Of a DNA stretch of 64,000 nucleotides, positions 42,166-51,765 are shown in pieces. The stretch comes from Bacteroidota bacterium (GTDB lineage: Bacteria; Bacteroidota; Bacteroidia; Cytophagales; Cyclobacteriaceae): positions 62,001-126,000 of the forward strand of contig JAFDYU010000014.1 of NCBI GenBank assembly GCA_018267285.1. Reading direction: 5' to 3'. Positions within the stretch are counted from its first letter, which is position 1. Every line of letters begins with the position of its first letter. The notes below the pieces were generated by a model. It was given only the letters and a program-made list of their open reading frames with translations, was not told the DNA's origin and ran no database searches. Both the position numbers and the translations under genes were made by a program.

Positions 42166-44874
42166 ATGAAAAAATTTCTCTCCGCGATTATTCTTATCGC
42201 TGCGGTTTCGTGCCAGCAAAAAACAAAACACACAACATGGGAAATCACCGCGCCTGCCGGAAATCAGTACACACAAATTAATTATCAGGGAACCACTGTT
42301 ATACCCAATGGCCGGTTGCTCACTCCGCACGGCAAGCAGGTAATCGTTGCGCCACACCCGTTCGGGCTTACGCTTAGCCCAGACGGAAAATTTGCAATCA
42401 CCTCCAACTCGGGAGTTGGTCCTTTTTCAATATCCATTATAGATGTAGAAAAAAATTTCGAGGTAACTCAGATACCGGAGACAGGAGCAAAAGAAAGCCC
42501 GTTTAAATCCGTATTCATGGGGTTGGCCGTTTCGCCCGACAATTCAAAAATCTATGTGGCCGGAGGACAGGACAATGCAGTCTATGTGTTTGATCTCAAG
42601 ACAAAAAAAATCGTCAACAAAATCACTTGCAACAAATCGTTTGACGAAAGCGATTATTCCGATGGTTATTTGGGCGACCTGGCGCTTACTGCGGATGGCT
42701 CCACACTTTACGTGGTAGACCAAATCGGATTCAGGATTGTTGTGATCGATACAAAAACAGAAAAAGTAACAAGCAATGTGCGCACAGGGCGCTATCCTTT
42801 TTGCCTGGCCTTATCGCCCGATGAAAAAAGACTTTTTGTTTCGAACGTGGGTATGTTTGAGTACGCCTACGTGAAGTCGCTGGACAGAAAGCGACTGAAA
42901 GAAACCGCCTTAAAATTTCCGGCATTCGGATATCAGACGAAAGAAATGAAAGAAGGCATCAAAAATGATTCGGTGGAAGTTGCCGGCCTTGGCGACCCCA
43001 ACACCTCCGAGTCTTTTTCAATTTGGTCGTATCAGCGAAATCAAAATCAATTAAAGCTCGAATCAAAAATTAAAACCGGAGTTTTGGTGGGCGAAATGGA
43101 AAAAAATATTTCGGCCGTGGGTGGCTCAAGCCCCAATTCTATTGTAGCCACCAACGATTTCATTTTTGTATCCAACGGCAACAACGACAATATTTCTGTT
43201 ATCGATGCACACGAAATGAAAATAGTACACACCATAGATTTGCAGCCAGATCCCAGGCTTGGAAATAAAAAGGGAGTGATTCCGTTTGGGCTCGCGCTTT
43301 CGCCCGACAACAAAAGATTGTTTGTTTGCGAAGCCGGAATCAATGCGCTGGCCGTAATTGACACCAAGACTTTTTCTGTCTTGGGGCACATCCCCACAGG
43401 CTGGTTTCCTTCAAGAGTGTCTGTAACTAAGGATGGGAAAAAATTATTTGTTACAAACGCCAAAGGTTTTGGCAGCGGGCCCAATGGCGGAAAAAATTTT
43501 CAGGAAGGCCTTGAAGGAAGTTATATCGGTGCGCTTATGAAGGGAACGGTGTCGATTATAGATATTCCGGCCGATGAAGAAATGGATTCGCTCACCCAAA
43601 AAACAATCGACAATAATTTTATTTTCACGCAGTCGGATAAAACCGAAGTTCCGCCCATCAAATACATTGTCTTTATTTCTAAAGAGAACCGGACGTACGA
43701 TGAAATTTTTGGGCAGCTTGAACAGGCAAACGGTGATCCGACACTCGCCCGTTACGGAAAAAATGTGCGGGTTGAAAGCAAAGACAAAAAAAGAATTGTT
43801 GAGAATGCCACCATCATGCCGAACCATTTGGCACTGGCCAATCGGTTCTCCATCTCCGATAATTTTTATGTAGATGCCGATGTTTCGGCCGATGGGCACA
43901 AGTGGTTGGCCAACACCTACCCCAACGAGTGGATCGAAACACAACACCCGGCCTCGTACGGTGGTGGCAGAAGATTAAAAGAAGAATCTAAAGCTCCTGG
44001 AAAGTTTGCCATGACGGGTGCCTCGGGTGCGATTTATCCCGAAGACTATAATCAATACGGTTCGTTGTGGGACCATCTGTACCGAAATAAAAAAGAGTTT
44101 TACAATTTCGGTTTTGGAGTTGAGTTCGATGCGGGCAGTTTTGCCGATTCGTCTTTCAAGTACGGTGGCGTAAGGTACCTGGTGAACTATCCGTTGCCGG
44201 GACCGCTGTACGATCGTACCTCCAGGTTGTTTCCAACATTCAATATGGCCATACCCGATCAGTTTCGGGCGGATATTTTCATTAAAGAAATAAAAGAAAG
44301 ATACCTCGACAAAAATAGTGAGTTGCCTTCCATGCTCACGCTGCAATTGCTTAACGACCACGGTGCCGGTGAGCGGCTACACGCAGGTTTTGGTTTTCAT
44401 CACAGCTACATGGCCGACAACGACCTTGCCCTGGGAAGGGTAGTAGAGTTTTTGTCGCATACTACGTATTGGAAAAACATGCTCATTGTTGTTACCGAAG
44501 ACGATGCCCAAGGCGGGCGCGATCATGTGGATGCACACCGCAGCATGTTGATGCTGATCTCTCCGTTTGTAAAACGAAATTACGTAGATCACACGCACGT
44601 GAGCTTTGGAAGTATTTTTAAAACGTTTTGGAAAATTCTGGGCATCCCGAGTTTAAACCATTTCGATGCCGGTGCCACATCGCTCTTCTCGTGCTTCAAC
44701 CCTAAACCCGACTTTACTCCTTACCGCGCACTTCCGGTTGACCAACGAATTTTCGATCCGGTAAAAGCGCTTACTCCTCTCAACGAAAAGTTTGATTGGG
44801 AAGCTGTGCTGCATTCGCCTAAACTGGACGATCCCGAAGACATGAGGGCAGACATGGATGACGATGACGATTAA
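42166..44874 (+). CDS. YncE-like beta-propeller / phosphoesterase fusion lipoprotein
   Basis: A 902-residue two-domain protein. A lipoprotein signal (AVSC, cysteine near residue 17) precedes a seven-bladed YncE/40-residue YVTN-type propeller (about 40-490), shown by repeats such as GLAVSPDNSKIYVAG, ALTADGSTLYVVD and GLALSPDNKRLFVCE. The second half is a phosphoesterase/AcpA-like phosphatase domain (about 500-860), with ENRTYDEIFG, DNFYVDADVSADGHKW and TEDDAQGGRDHVDAHRS metal-ligand-type motifs. The C-terminus is very acidic (ADMDDDDD). It is normally annotated as bifunctional YncE family protein/alkaline phosphatase family protein; the substrate is unknown. Confidence 0.9.
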   Translation: MKKFLSAIILIAAVSCQQKTKHTTWEITAPAGNQYTQINYQGTTVIPNGRLLTPHGKQVIVAPHPFGLTLSPDGKFAITSNSGVGPFSISIIDVEKNFEVTQIPETGAKESPFKSVFMGLAVSPDNSKIYVAGGQDNAVYVFDLKTKKIVNKITCNKSFDESDYSDGYLGDLALTADGSTLYVVDQIGFRIVVIDTKTEKVTSNVRTGRYPFCLALSPDEKRLFVSNVGMFEYAYVKSLDRKRLKETALKFPAFGYQTKEMKEGIKNDSVEVAGLGDPNTSESFSIWSYQRNQNQLKLESKIKTGVLVGEMEKNISAVGGSSPNSIVATNDFIFVSNGNNDNISVIDAHEMKIVHTIDLQPDPRLGNKKGVIPFGLALSPDNKRLFVCEAGINALAVIDTKTFSVLGHIPTGWFPSRVSVTKDGKKLFVTNAKGFGSGPNGGKNFQEGLEGSYIGALMKGTVSIIDIPADEEMDSLTQKTIDNNFIFTQSDKTEVPPIKYIVFISKENRTYDEIFGQLEQANGDPTLARYGKNVRVESKDKKRIVENATIMPNHLALANRFSISDNFYVDADVSADGHKWLANTYPNEWIETQHPASYGGGRRLKEESKAPGKFAMTGASGAIYPEDYNQYGSLWDHLYRNKKEFYNFGFGVEFDAGSFADSSFKYGGVRYLVNYPLPGPLYDRTSRLFPTFNMAIPDQFRADIFIKEIKERYLDKNSELPSMLTLQLLNDHGAGERLHAGFGFHHSYMADNDLALGRVVEFLSHTTYWKNMLIVVTEDDAQGGRDHVDAHRSMLMLISPFVKRNYVDHTHVSFGSIFKTFWKILGIPSLNHFDAGATSLFSCFNPKPDFTPYRALPVDQRIFDPVKALTPLNEKFDWEAVLHSPKLDDPEDMRADMDDDDD

Positions 44875-44940
44875 TCTGTCCTCATCCGTGTTGTCGATGT
44901 AAAAAATATCTCTGAAAAATCTTACACACTCACTCAAGAT

Positions 44941-47220
44941 TTACAGATGTTCATTCCGCTCATGCAGCTGGGCATCTACAACCGCAATAGCTGCCATGGT
45001 TACAATTTGCCGGATGGAACTGCCGAGCTGCAAAATGTGCACCGGCTTTTTCATGCCAAGTAAAATCGGGCCAATCGCTTCGGCTCCACCAATTTCCATC
45101 AATAATTTGTAAGCAATGTTAGCCGATGCCAGGTTGGGGAAAATCAATGTATTGGCACCCTGTTTGGCCAGCGCGCTGAACGGATAGATTTCCTGTTGCA
45201 GTTCTACATCAAATGCAACGTTGGCTTGAATGTCGCCATCGATAATTAGGTTCGGGTATTTTATTTTTGCCAACCGAACCGCCTCTCTTGCTTTCTCAGG
45301 AACTTCGCCCTTGCTCGATCCAAAATTTGAATACGAGAGCACGGCAACCCTCGGGTCGTTATCAAAAAACTTAACTCCTCGCGAAGTTAACCCGATGATG
45401 CCGACCAACTCGTCTGCGGTTGGGTCTACATTTACGGTGCAATCGGAGAAAAAGAATGTACCTTTTTTGTTGATGATGATGTACATGCCCGCCACCCGGT
45501 TCACGCTTTTGGCCATGCCTATGATTTGCAAAGAAGGCAGAATCGTTTTCGAATAATCTTTGGTAAGGCCGGATACCAGCGCATCGGCTTCGCCAAACTC
45601 GAGCATCATCGCACCAAAGGCGTTGCGGTCGCGCATCTGGCGAAGCGCATCCTGATACGATACTCCCTTGCGTTGTCTTTTCTCAAAGTACGCCCGTGCA
45701 TATTTTTCGGTTAATTCTTTTTCTTCGCGCGGGTCAATGATTTTGCAATCGCCAATTTCCAAGCTGTGTTCTTTCACCAATCGTTCGATCTCTACCCGGC
45801 TGCCCAATAAAATAGGTTGCGCTATTTTTTCTTCGTATAAGATTTGTGCGGCTTTCAGAATTTTATGATGATCGGCTTCGGCAAAGAGAATGCGTTTTGG
45901 TTTCTTCTTCGCCATATCTATAATACGCGAAGTTAATTTTTGGTCTATGCCAATACGCTTGAGCAGTTCTTCGTTGTACAGCTCCCAATCGGTGATGTGG
46001 TGCGTTGCCTGCCCCGACTCCATGGCTGCTTTGGCCACCGCGGGCGATACGGTGGTAATCAACCGTGGATCAAGCGGTTTGGGTATCAGGTAATCTTTGC
46101 CAAACTGAATTTTTTCTACACCGTAAGCCTGAAATACAATATCCGGCACGGGCTCGCGCGCCAGTTCGGCAAGGGCACGTACGGCAGCAAGTTTCATCGC
46201 TTCGTTGATCTCCGTTGCGCGCACATCGAGCGCTCCACGAAAAATATAAGGAAACCCCAACACATTGTTGATTTGATTGGGGTGATCCGACCGCCCCGTG
46301 CCCATGATAATATCCGGCCGGGTTTTTTTTGCGAGGTCGTAATCAATTTCAGGATTCGGATTGGCGAGCGCAAAAACAATCGGGTCTTTGGCCATAGACA
46401 AAATATCTTCCGGGGTAAGGATATCCGCCACCGACAAGCCCACAAAAGCATCGGCACCTTTGATGGCTTCTTTCAGTGTAGAAATTTTTCTTGTGGTGGC
46501 GAATTCAAGCTTGCTGCCATCGAGCCCGGGCCTGTCTTTGTGAATCACACCCTTGCTGTCGCACATGATGAGGTTTTCTTTTTTTAAACCCAGTGCGAGA
46601 TAGAGTTTGGTGCACGATACAGCAGCCGCGCCAGCACCATTCACCACTAAAACTATTTTTTCAATTTTTTTACCATTAACGGCCAACGCATTAATTAAAG
46701 CCGCACTCGAAATAATGGCCGTGCCGTGCTGATCATCGTGCATAATCGGAATGTTCATCTTCTCGCGCAGCACGGTTTCAATCTTAAAGCACTCGGGGGC
46801 TTTTATGTCTTCCAAATTTACACCGCCAAATGTGGGCTCGAGCGATTTTACAATCTCAATGAATTTGTCGGGGTCTTGCTCATTAATCTCGATATCAAAG
46901 CTGTCGATGCCTGCGTATTTTTTAAACAGCACGGCCTTGCCTTCCATCACCGGCTTGGCGGCCTCGGGGCCAATATTGCCTAGCCCCAACACAGCCGTGC
47001 CGTTCGAAATAACTGCTACGAGGTTTCCCTTGCTGGTATATTTGTAAACATCTTCTTTGTTGGCCGCAATTTCTTTGCACGGCTCCGCCACGCCCGGGGA
47101 ATAGGCCAACGCCAAATCAAGTTGAGAGCTGAGTTGTTTAGTAGGCGTTACCTCTATTTTGCCGGGCTGACCATGTGTATGGTAATCGAGGGCATCTTGC
47201 TTTCGGATTTTAATCGGCAT
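44941..47220 (-). CDS. maeB: NADP-dependent malic enzyme with phosphotransacetylase-like C-terminus
   Basis: A 759-residue cytoplasmic enzyme that decarboxylates malate to pyruvate, providing NADPH. The malic domain (about 1-420) shows LAYSPGVAEPCKEI, the NAD(P)-binding VVNGAGAAAVSCTKLYLALG, and GLGNIGPEAAKPVMEGKA. The C-terminal third (about 430-759) is a phosphate acetyl/butyryltransferase domain that is regulatory in MaeB. No frameshift or missing motif is evident. The 121 bases to the DUF1684 gene on the same strand hold no clear hairpin. Confidence 0.96.
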   Translation of the reverse strand: MPIKIRKQDALDYHTHGQPGKIEVTPTKQLSSQLDLALAYSPGVAEPCKEIAANKEDVYKYTSKGNLVAVISNGTAVLGLGNIGPEAAKPVMEGKAVLFKKYAGIDSFDIEINEQDPDKFIEIVKSLEPTFGGVNLEDIKAPECFKIETVLREKMNIPIMHDDQHGTAIISSAALINALAVNGKKIEKIVLVVNGAGAAAVSCTKLYLALGLKKENLIMCDSKGVIHKDRPGLDGSKLEFATTRKISTLKEAIKGADAFVGLSVADILTPEDILSMAKDPIVFALANPNPEIDYDLAKKTRPDIIMGTGRSDHPNQINNVLGFPYIFRGALDVRATEINEAMKLAAVRALAELAREPVPDIVFQAYGVEKIQFGKDYLIPKPLDPRLITTVSPAVAKAAMESGQATHHITDWELYNEELLKRIGIDQKLTSRIIDMAKKKPKRILFAEADHHKILKAAQILYEEKIAQPILLGSRVEIERLVKEHSLEIGDCKIIDPREEKELTEKYARAYFEKRQRKGVSYQDALRQMRDRNAFGAMMLEFGEADALVSGLTKDYSKTILPSLQIIGMAKSVNRVAGMYIIINKKGTFFFSDCTVNVDPTADELVGIIGLTSRGVKFFDNDPRVAVLSYSNFGSSKGEVPEKAREAVRLAKIKYPNLIIDGDIQANVAFDVELQQEIYPFSALAKQGANTLIFPNLASANIAYKLLMEIGGAEAIGPILLGMKKPVHILQLGSSIRQIVTMAAIAVVDAQLHERNEHL

Positions 47221-47341
47221 AATTAATTTTTTATTGAACTGGTAAGATACAATTTCTTGGTGTATGATCTATGTGCAGGCCGAGCAATTTGATCTTTGAA
47301 ATACTTTCAATATCTAATTGTTGAAAACAATCGTTTGAAAC

Positions 47342-47953
47342 TCATTCGTGGTATTTTTTTTCACCTGCCCGAATGGCCACTTTTAAAAAATTATTTTCGG
47401 GAGGAAACGGGCACGAATAATTTGGCGAGTAGGCACAATACGGATTATATGCTTTGTTAAAATCTAAAAGTATGGATGTTGCGCCCGGTCTTTTTTTCAA
47501 ATCAAGGTAACGGCCAGCACCGTAGGTTTCGAGGGCACTGGTGGAATCGGCAAAAGCCAGAAAGAGTGTGCCTTGATTATCTCCTTCTGCAACTTCAAGA
47601 ATAAGAAGTCTGCATTCTTTTCTATTCATTTCAAATTTTGCAAAGGCATATTCGGTGTATTTCCGTTCGTAACCATCGCTTGTTGCTAACATCACAATTT
47701 TCTTTTCCGGGATATTCTCCAGTTCGGCATAGATGCGATAGCGTTCGTTGGGCGGAAAATAATTCAACCCATGAAAACTGTTTTTTGTTTCGGCAAACGG
47801 TGAATCTTTGCTTGTTTTCATAAACTCATCTTTTTCTTTTCGCTCCCTATCTATTTCGTCAAGATAGCTTTGGTCGGTAGTAAAAAATGAATAGTAAATA
47901 AACCCGGCAACCAGAATCAATAACAGTATTACTAAACTATTTTTCAGTTTCAT
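47342..47953 (-). CDS. DUF1684 domain protein
   Basis: A 203-residue envelope protein with an N-terminal signal anchor (about 7-24). The conserved DUF1684 C-terminal block is clear: GRYLDLKKRPGATSILLDFN, then NPYCAYSPNYSCPFPPENN and VAIRAGEKKY. The family has no established function. Two cysteines in the last block are part of the family pattern. Its start overlaps the upstream serine hydrolase stop by 4 bases, so the two are translationally coupled. No other operon member gives a functional hint. Confidence 0.88.
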   Translation of the reverse strand: MKLKNSLVILLLILVAGFIYYSFFTTDQSYLDEIDRERKEKDEFMKTSKDSPFAETKNSFHGLNYFPPNERYRIYAELENIPEKKIVMLATSDGYERKYTEYAFAKFEMNRKECRLLILEVAEGDNQGTLFLAFADSTSALETYGAGRYLDLKKRPGATSILLDFNKAYNPYCAYSPNYSCPFPPENNFLKVAIRAGEKKYHE

Positions 47954-49209
47954 AACGATTTGTTTTTGAGTTTTTCATTTAACTGAAGATAATATTCATA
48001 CTCTTTAAAAAAATGCGGTATAGCCTGGTCGGCAATCATTCCCGGTGAATTTACCAGTACGGCAATGCCAATTTTTTTCTTGCGGTCGATGGCCACCTCG
48101 CACCTATAATTATTGACATAGCCTCCGTGATAAATTATTGAATCGCCATCGGTGAAGGTGATGACGCGCCAACCCAGTGCATAGAATGATTTGCGCACGG
48201 GTTTCCATTTTCTAAAATAGTAGTTGCGCATTACCGCGTGCACCTGTGGTTCAAAGATTTGATCGAGGTTTTTTTCCGGGAGTACTTTGGGGTTATTACC
48301 CAACAGGGCTTTTAGCCAAAGCGCCATGTCTTGAGCGCTGGCATTGATGCCCCCGGCCGGAGCTACCGAATAATACGTATCGGAAATGGAAAGTGGCCGG
48401 GTTAAAAAATGCGGTTGGGCTACATTTCCGTTCAAGCTGATTTTTTCAAACGAAGCCGAAGCATCTCTCATGCCAAGTGGGCCGAACAAGTTTTTTTGTA
48501 AGAGGTTTTCAAAATGGTCGTTCGATATTTTCTCCATCACTTTTCCAATCAACGAAAAGCCTACGTTTTGATAGCTGTAAATTTTGCCGGGCTCGGCAAT
48601 CAAATCCAAATCTTTTAAGTACTCAATGAGCGTATCCGTTGGGGTTCGTTTTTCCACCATGATGGTGTAGGCGTGGTAAGGAAGCCCTTCGGTATGTGAA
48701 AGTATGTGTCGGAGCTTTAATTTTTTTGTTGCGCTTTCTGTTTTCAATCTGAAATCGGGCAGGTAGTTGATGAGCAGGTCGTCCCACTGAAAAAGGCTGT
48801 CGCGCACCAGGGTAGCCGCGAGCGTGGCCGTCATGCTTTTTGAAACGGAGCCTATCCTAAAAACCGTACGTTCATTCACCGAATCGGGTTTGCCTATTTC
48901 ACGCAAGCCAAACCCTTTTAGAAAAATAATGCTTGTATCTTTTACAATAGCCACGGCAGCACCTGCCGCTTGTCGGTTTTTCAGTCCTGATTTAATGAAC
49001 CCTTCAAAATCGGCCAGTGTTTCTCGGGTGAAGAGATCATGTTTTTGCTCAACGTAGATTTCTTTTTCATGCGATTGGATACGAATTGTATCTATCAGTT
49101 TTAATTTTCCTGCGTTGAAGAGCTGGTCAACATTAAAATTATTGCCCGACAAGCTCAACAGTACAAGGCAGAGGAGAATACCCAGCGCTATCCAAAAAAC
49201 TATTCTCAT
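47950..49209 (-). CDS. Serine hydrolase of the beta-lactamase/penicillin-binding fold
   Basis: A 419-residue exported or membrane-anchored class C-type serine hydrolase (hydrophobic segment about 3-22). The active-site motifs are SVSK (Ser-x-x-Lys, near residue 128), YQN (the Tyr-x-Asn triad, near 208), and YHGG in the place of KTG near residue 362. Such proteins include esterases, D-aminopeptidases and true beta-lactamases, and sequence alone does not separate them. It lies 18 bases after radC and overlaps the DUF1684 gene by 4 bases. Confidence 0.88.
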   Translation of the reverse strand: MRIVFWIALGILLCLVLLSLSGNNFNVDQLFNAGKLKLIDTIRIQSHEKEIYVEQKHDLFTRETLADFEGFIKSGLKNRQAAGAAVAIVKDTSIIFLKGFGLREIGKPDSVNERTVFRIGSVSKSMTATLAATLVRDSLFQWDDLLINYLPDFRLKTESATKKLKLRHILSHTEGLPYHAYTIMVEKRTPTDTLIEYLKDLDLIAEPGKIYSYQNVGFSLIGKVMEKISNDHFENLLQKNLFGPLGMRDASASFEKISLNGNVAQPHFLTRPLSISDTYYSVAPAGGINASAQDMALWLKALLGNNPKVLPEKNLDQIFEPQVHAVMRNYYFRKWKPVRKSFYALGWRVITFTDGDSIIYHGGYVNNYRCEVAIDRKKKIGIAVLVNSPGMIADQAIPHFFKEYEYYLQLNEKLKNKSL

Positions 49210-49227
49210 TCGTAAGCCATTATGAGT

Positions 49228-49905
49228 TTAGATCAAACCTTCATCCGTAAAACTAAAGTATTGCTGATGGCCAATGATGAGATGGTCGAGCACATCTATC
49301 TCCAACACCTTGCCCGCTTCTTTCAGTTTTTTCGTTAAACTGATATCGTTGGCGCTGGGTTTCAAATTTCCGGATGGGTGATTGTGTGCCACAATAATTC
49401 CGCTCGCCAGTTCTTCTAATGCGAGTTTAAAAATAATTTTCGGATCGGCCACAGTTCCACTCACGCCACCTTCGCTCACCCGTTTCTTTTTTATCAACCG
49501 ATGTGCACGATTAAGCAACAGCACCCAAAATTCTTCGTGCGGCAAATCTTGCAAATCTCCTTTAATGATATTAAAGGCAGAGATTGAGCTATCCAGTTTC
49601 GGTTTTTCTTCCGGAAGTTGTTCTTTGCGCCTGCGCCCCAACTCCATGGCCGCCACAATCGTGATTGCGCGGGCTTCGCCAATGCCTTTGGCCTTCATCA
49701 ATTCTTTAACGGAAAGTTTGGCCAGCGCATCTAAATTATTTTCTACATAAGCGAGCACCTTCTTGGCCACATCCACGGCACTTAATTTTGCCGTTCCGGA
49801 TCCCAGAAGAATGGCGATTAATTCCGCATCGCTCAATGCCGTGGTACCCTTCAGCAAAAGTTTTTCCCGAGGGCGATCTTCGGGCGACCAGCTTTTGATG
49901 TTCAT
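49228..49905 (-). CDS. radC: RadC-family protein (JAB/MPN domain)
   Basis: A 225-residue protein named DNA repair protein RadC by homology, although a repair role is doubtful in tested bacteria. The preferred ATG gives MNIKSWSPEDRPREKLLLKG, the usual N-terminus; a GTG 8 codons upstream is also open. The N-terminal helix-hairpin-helix region (KGIGEARAITIVAAMELGRR) and the JAB metalloprotease-like motif (VAHNHPSGNLKPSANDISLTKKL, in two parts, with H-x-H, S and D ligands) are present. It follows prfB, from which it is separated by the TTAATCG repeat. Confidence 0.93.
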   Translation of the reverse strand: MNIKSWSPEDRPREKLLLKGTTALSDAELIAILLGSGTAKLSAVDVAKKVLAYVENNLDALAKLSVKELMKAKGIGEARAITIVAAMELGRRRKEQLPEEKPKLDSSISAFNIIKGDLQDLPHEEFWVLLLNRAHRLIKKKRVSEGGVSGTVADPKIIFKLALEELASGIIVAHNHPSGNLKPSANDISLTKKLKEAGKVLEIDVLDHLIIGHQQYFSFTDEGLI

Positions 49906-49940
49906 CGGGTGGCTGTCTTCTATCTTCACAATAGTTATTT

Positions 49941-50020
49941 GTTAATCGTTATCTGCTAATCGTATTTTAAATATAGCGAATAACGATTTGCCATTAATCT
50001 ATAAACGAATAACGATTAAC
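49941..50020. repeat. AT-rich inverted repeat (TTAATCG family) between prfB and radC
   Basis: GTTAATCGTTAT (49941-49952) is the exact reverse complement of ATAACGATTAAC (50009-50020), a 12-bp perfect pair with a 56-base loop. The second arm overlaps the prfB stop codon. Inner copies of TAACGATT and TAATCGTA are also present. The arm matches the rimK-side element (ATAACGATTAACCA-CAAC pattern). Confidence 0.65.
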
Positions 50021-51114
50021 CATCAACAGCTTTCTCCTGCTGTTCTAGTAAAAATGCTTTAATAAAATCATCGAGGTCGCCATCGAGCACGGTTTGTGCA
50101 TCGGTGCGTTCCACACCTGTACGCGCGTCTTTCACCAGTTTGTACGGATGCAACACATAGTTACGAATCTGTGAGCCAAAATCAATTTTCATTTTGCCGG
50201 CTTCAATCTTATCGCGTTCAGCATTTCGTTTTTCCATTTCACGCTGGTAGAGTTTTGATTTCAGCATTTGCATGGCGCGCTCGCGGTTGGCATGTTGGCT
50301 GCGCTCTACCTGGCAAACAATTACAATACCCGTGGGCTTGTGCGTAAGCTGTACTTTCGTTTCTACTTTGTTTACGTTCTGGCCACCGGCACCGCCCGAG
50401 CGTGAGGTTTGTAATTCAACATCAGCAGGATTCACTTCTATCTCAATAGTGTTGTCCACTTTGGGGTAAACAAAAACAGAGGCAAACGATGTGTGTCTTC
50501 GCTGGTTGGAATCAAACGGTGATATGCGCACGAGGCGGTGCACACCAATTTCCGATTTCAATTTTCCATATGCAAACGGCCCCTCAAACTCAAGTGTTGA
50601 CGATTTTATGCCGGCCACCTCACCGGCCTGGTAATCAATCTGCGAAACTTTGTATCCGTTTTTCTCGCCCCACATAATGTACATGCGGTTGAGCATATCG
50701 GCCCAGTCGTTGCTTTCGGTGCCGCCTGCCCCGGGATTTATTTCCAGTACAGCCCCCAGTTGATCTTCTTCGCGGCTCAGCATCTTTTTAAATTCCAACT
50801 CTTCAACGGCTTTTGCAGTAGAAAAATAGTCTTTGTCGAGTTCTTCTTCGCTTACATCACCAGCTTCGTGAAATTCGTTGAGCACCTCAAGGTCGTCCAC
50901 TTGCTTGGTAACTTTATCGTACGCATCGGTCCACACTTTTTTGGTGCGGATACTTTTCAAAATGGTTTCGGCTTGCTTGGGGTTGTTCCAAAAATCGGCC
51001 TGGTGCGAAATGCGTTCTTCGTCTTCAATCTCTACAATCTTGCGATCGTAGTCAAAGATACCTCCTCAGTGCCACGGTGCGGGCTCTCAAGTCTTTCAAC
51101 TTGTCTATGGTCAT
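50016..51114 (-). CDS. prfB: Peptide chain release factor 2, with programmed +1 frameshift
   Basis: RF2 terminates translation at UGA and UAA. Translation from ATG 51114 reads 20 codons to CTT, then an in-frame TGA (51052-51054); a +1 shift skips base 51054 and continues in the frame ending at 50016. The shift sequence is AGGAGG-TAT-CTT-TGA-C, as in the E. coli site. The joined product is about 365 residues and shows the peptide anticodon SPF (RISPFDS), the catalytic GGQ ([17 protein letters not shown]) and a normal C-terminus. RF2 shortage favours the shift, so the gene should autoregulate. The 314-codon frame alone is truncated at its N-terminus. Confidence 0.96.
51051..51066 (-). promoter_or_regulatory. 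prfB +1 frameshift site
   Basis: AGGAGG (51061-51066) acts as a Shine-Dalgarno-like stimulator, followed by TAT CTT TGA C. TGA is the zero-frame stop, and base 51054 is skipped in the productive reading. The spacing of 3 bases between AGGAGG and CTT matches the known RF2 arrangement. Confidence 0.93.
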
Positions 51115-51194
51115 AATTAAAAAATTTTTGCGAAGGTAAGTTCAAAAAATGATTTTTCTATCATTGGTAGAGAGTAATCCCAGATGCCTACTAC

Positions 51195-51704
51195 TCATTT
51201 CTGAAAGAAAGGCGATTTGTAGTCTATCGTATGGATGAACATGTCGTATTTTATTTTTAGGTACTTCGGCCGTATAAAAACCATCATTGCCCCTACGCCC
51301 GAAATTGCAAGAGGAGTATAGAGTTGCGTTGGTGTGAGGCTTGCCGAGTGTACACCAATGGCGGCATTAAGTTGATCGATACCAAGATAAATCAGCCCAC
51401 CCATAAACAGCAGCCCACCTACGCCCCGGTTCCACGCAGGTGGCCCACGATGGCCCCGAATGTCAATTCTATCAATGTCTTTAAACGCGATGGTATCGCT
51501 GGAGGTGATCATCGAAAAATTGTTGAGTTCTAGAATATGGCCTTCGGTATGACGATGTTTTTTTTTCAGCACACATTTAAAATATTCGCCTTCGGCATAC
51601 TGCGCCACCACATGACCTCGCTTGAGCACGATCAATTCTTTTTGCGAATAGAGAAAAAATGATGTGAGCAGGAAGAGAAATAAAAAAATGAAGCGCATCA
51701 CCAC
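51195..51704 (-). CDS. Membrane protein of unknown function
   Basis: Not recognised. The 169-residue product has an N-terminal signal/anchor (MRFIFLFLFLLTSFFLYSQ, from the second Met), a beta-rich region with a strand pattern like small barrel modules (TSSDTIAFKDIDRIDIRG, about 70-87) and two hydrophobic helices (about 95-112 and 130-145), then a soluble tail. It may start at either of two near-adjacent Met codons (51704 or 51698). It lies 61 bases after cdsA, and prfB begins 80 bases downstream. Confidence 0.68.
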   Translation of the reverse strand: MVMRFIFLFLFLLTSFFLYSQKELIVLKRGHVVAQYAEGEYFKCVLKKKHRHTEGHILELNNFSMITSSDTIAFKDIDRIDIRGHRGPPAWNRGVGGLLFMGGLIYLGIDQLNAAIGVHSASLTPTQLYTPLAISGVGAMMVFIRPKYLKIKYDMFIHTIDYKSPFFQK

Positions 51705-51765
51705 TAAGTTAAAAAGATTTCTCGATAATACTCGGCCACACGAAAAAAGTCAGATGCAAATCGCG

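Noticed and set aside
45940-46587. 215-codon plus-strand frame opposite maeB
   Set aside because: Shadow of malic enzyme; cysteine/arginine-rich antisense composition.
50016-50960. Shortened RF2 gene starting at 50960
   Set aside because: The N-terminal 50 or so residues are encoded upstream across the standard RF2 frameshift site, so the gene is not truncated.
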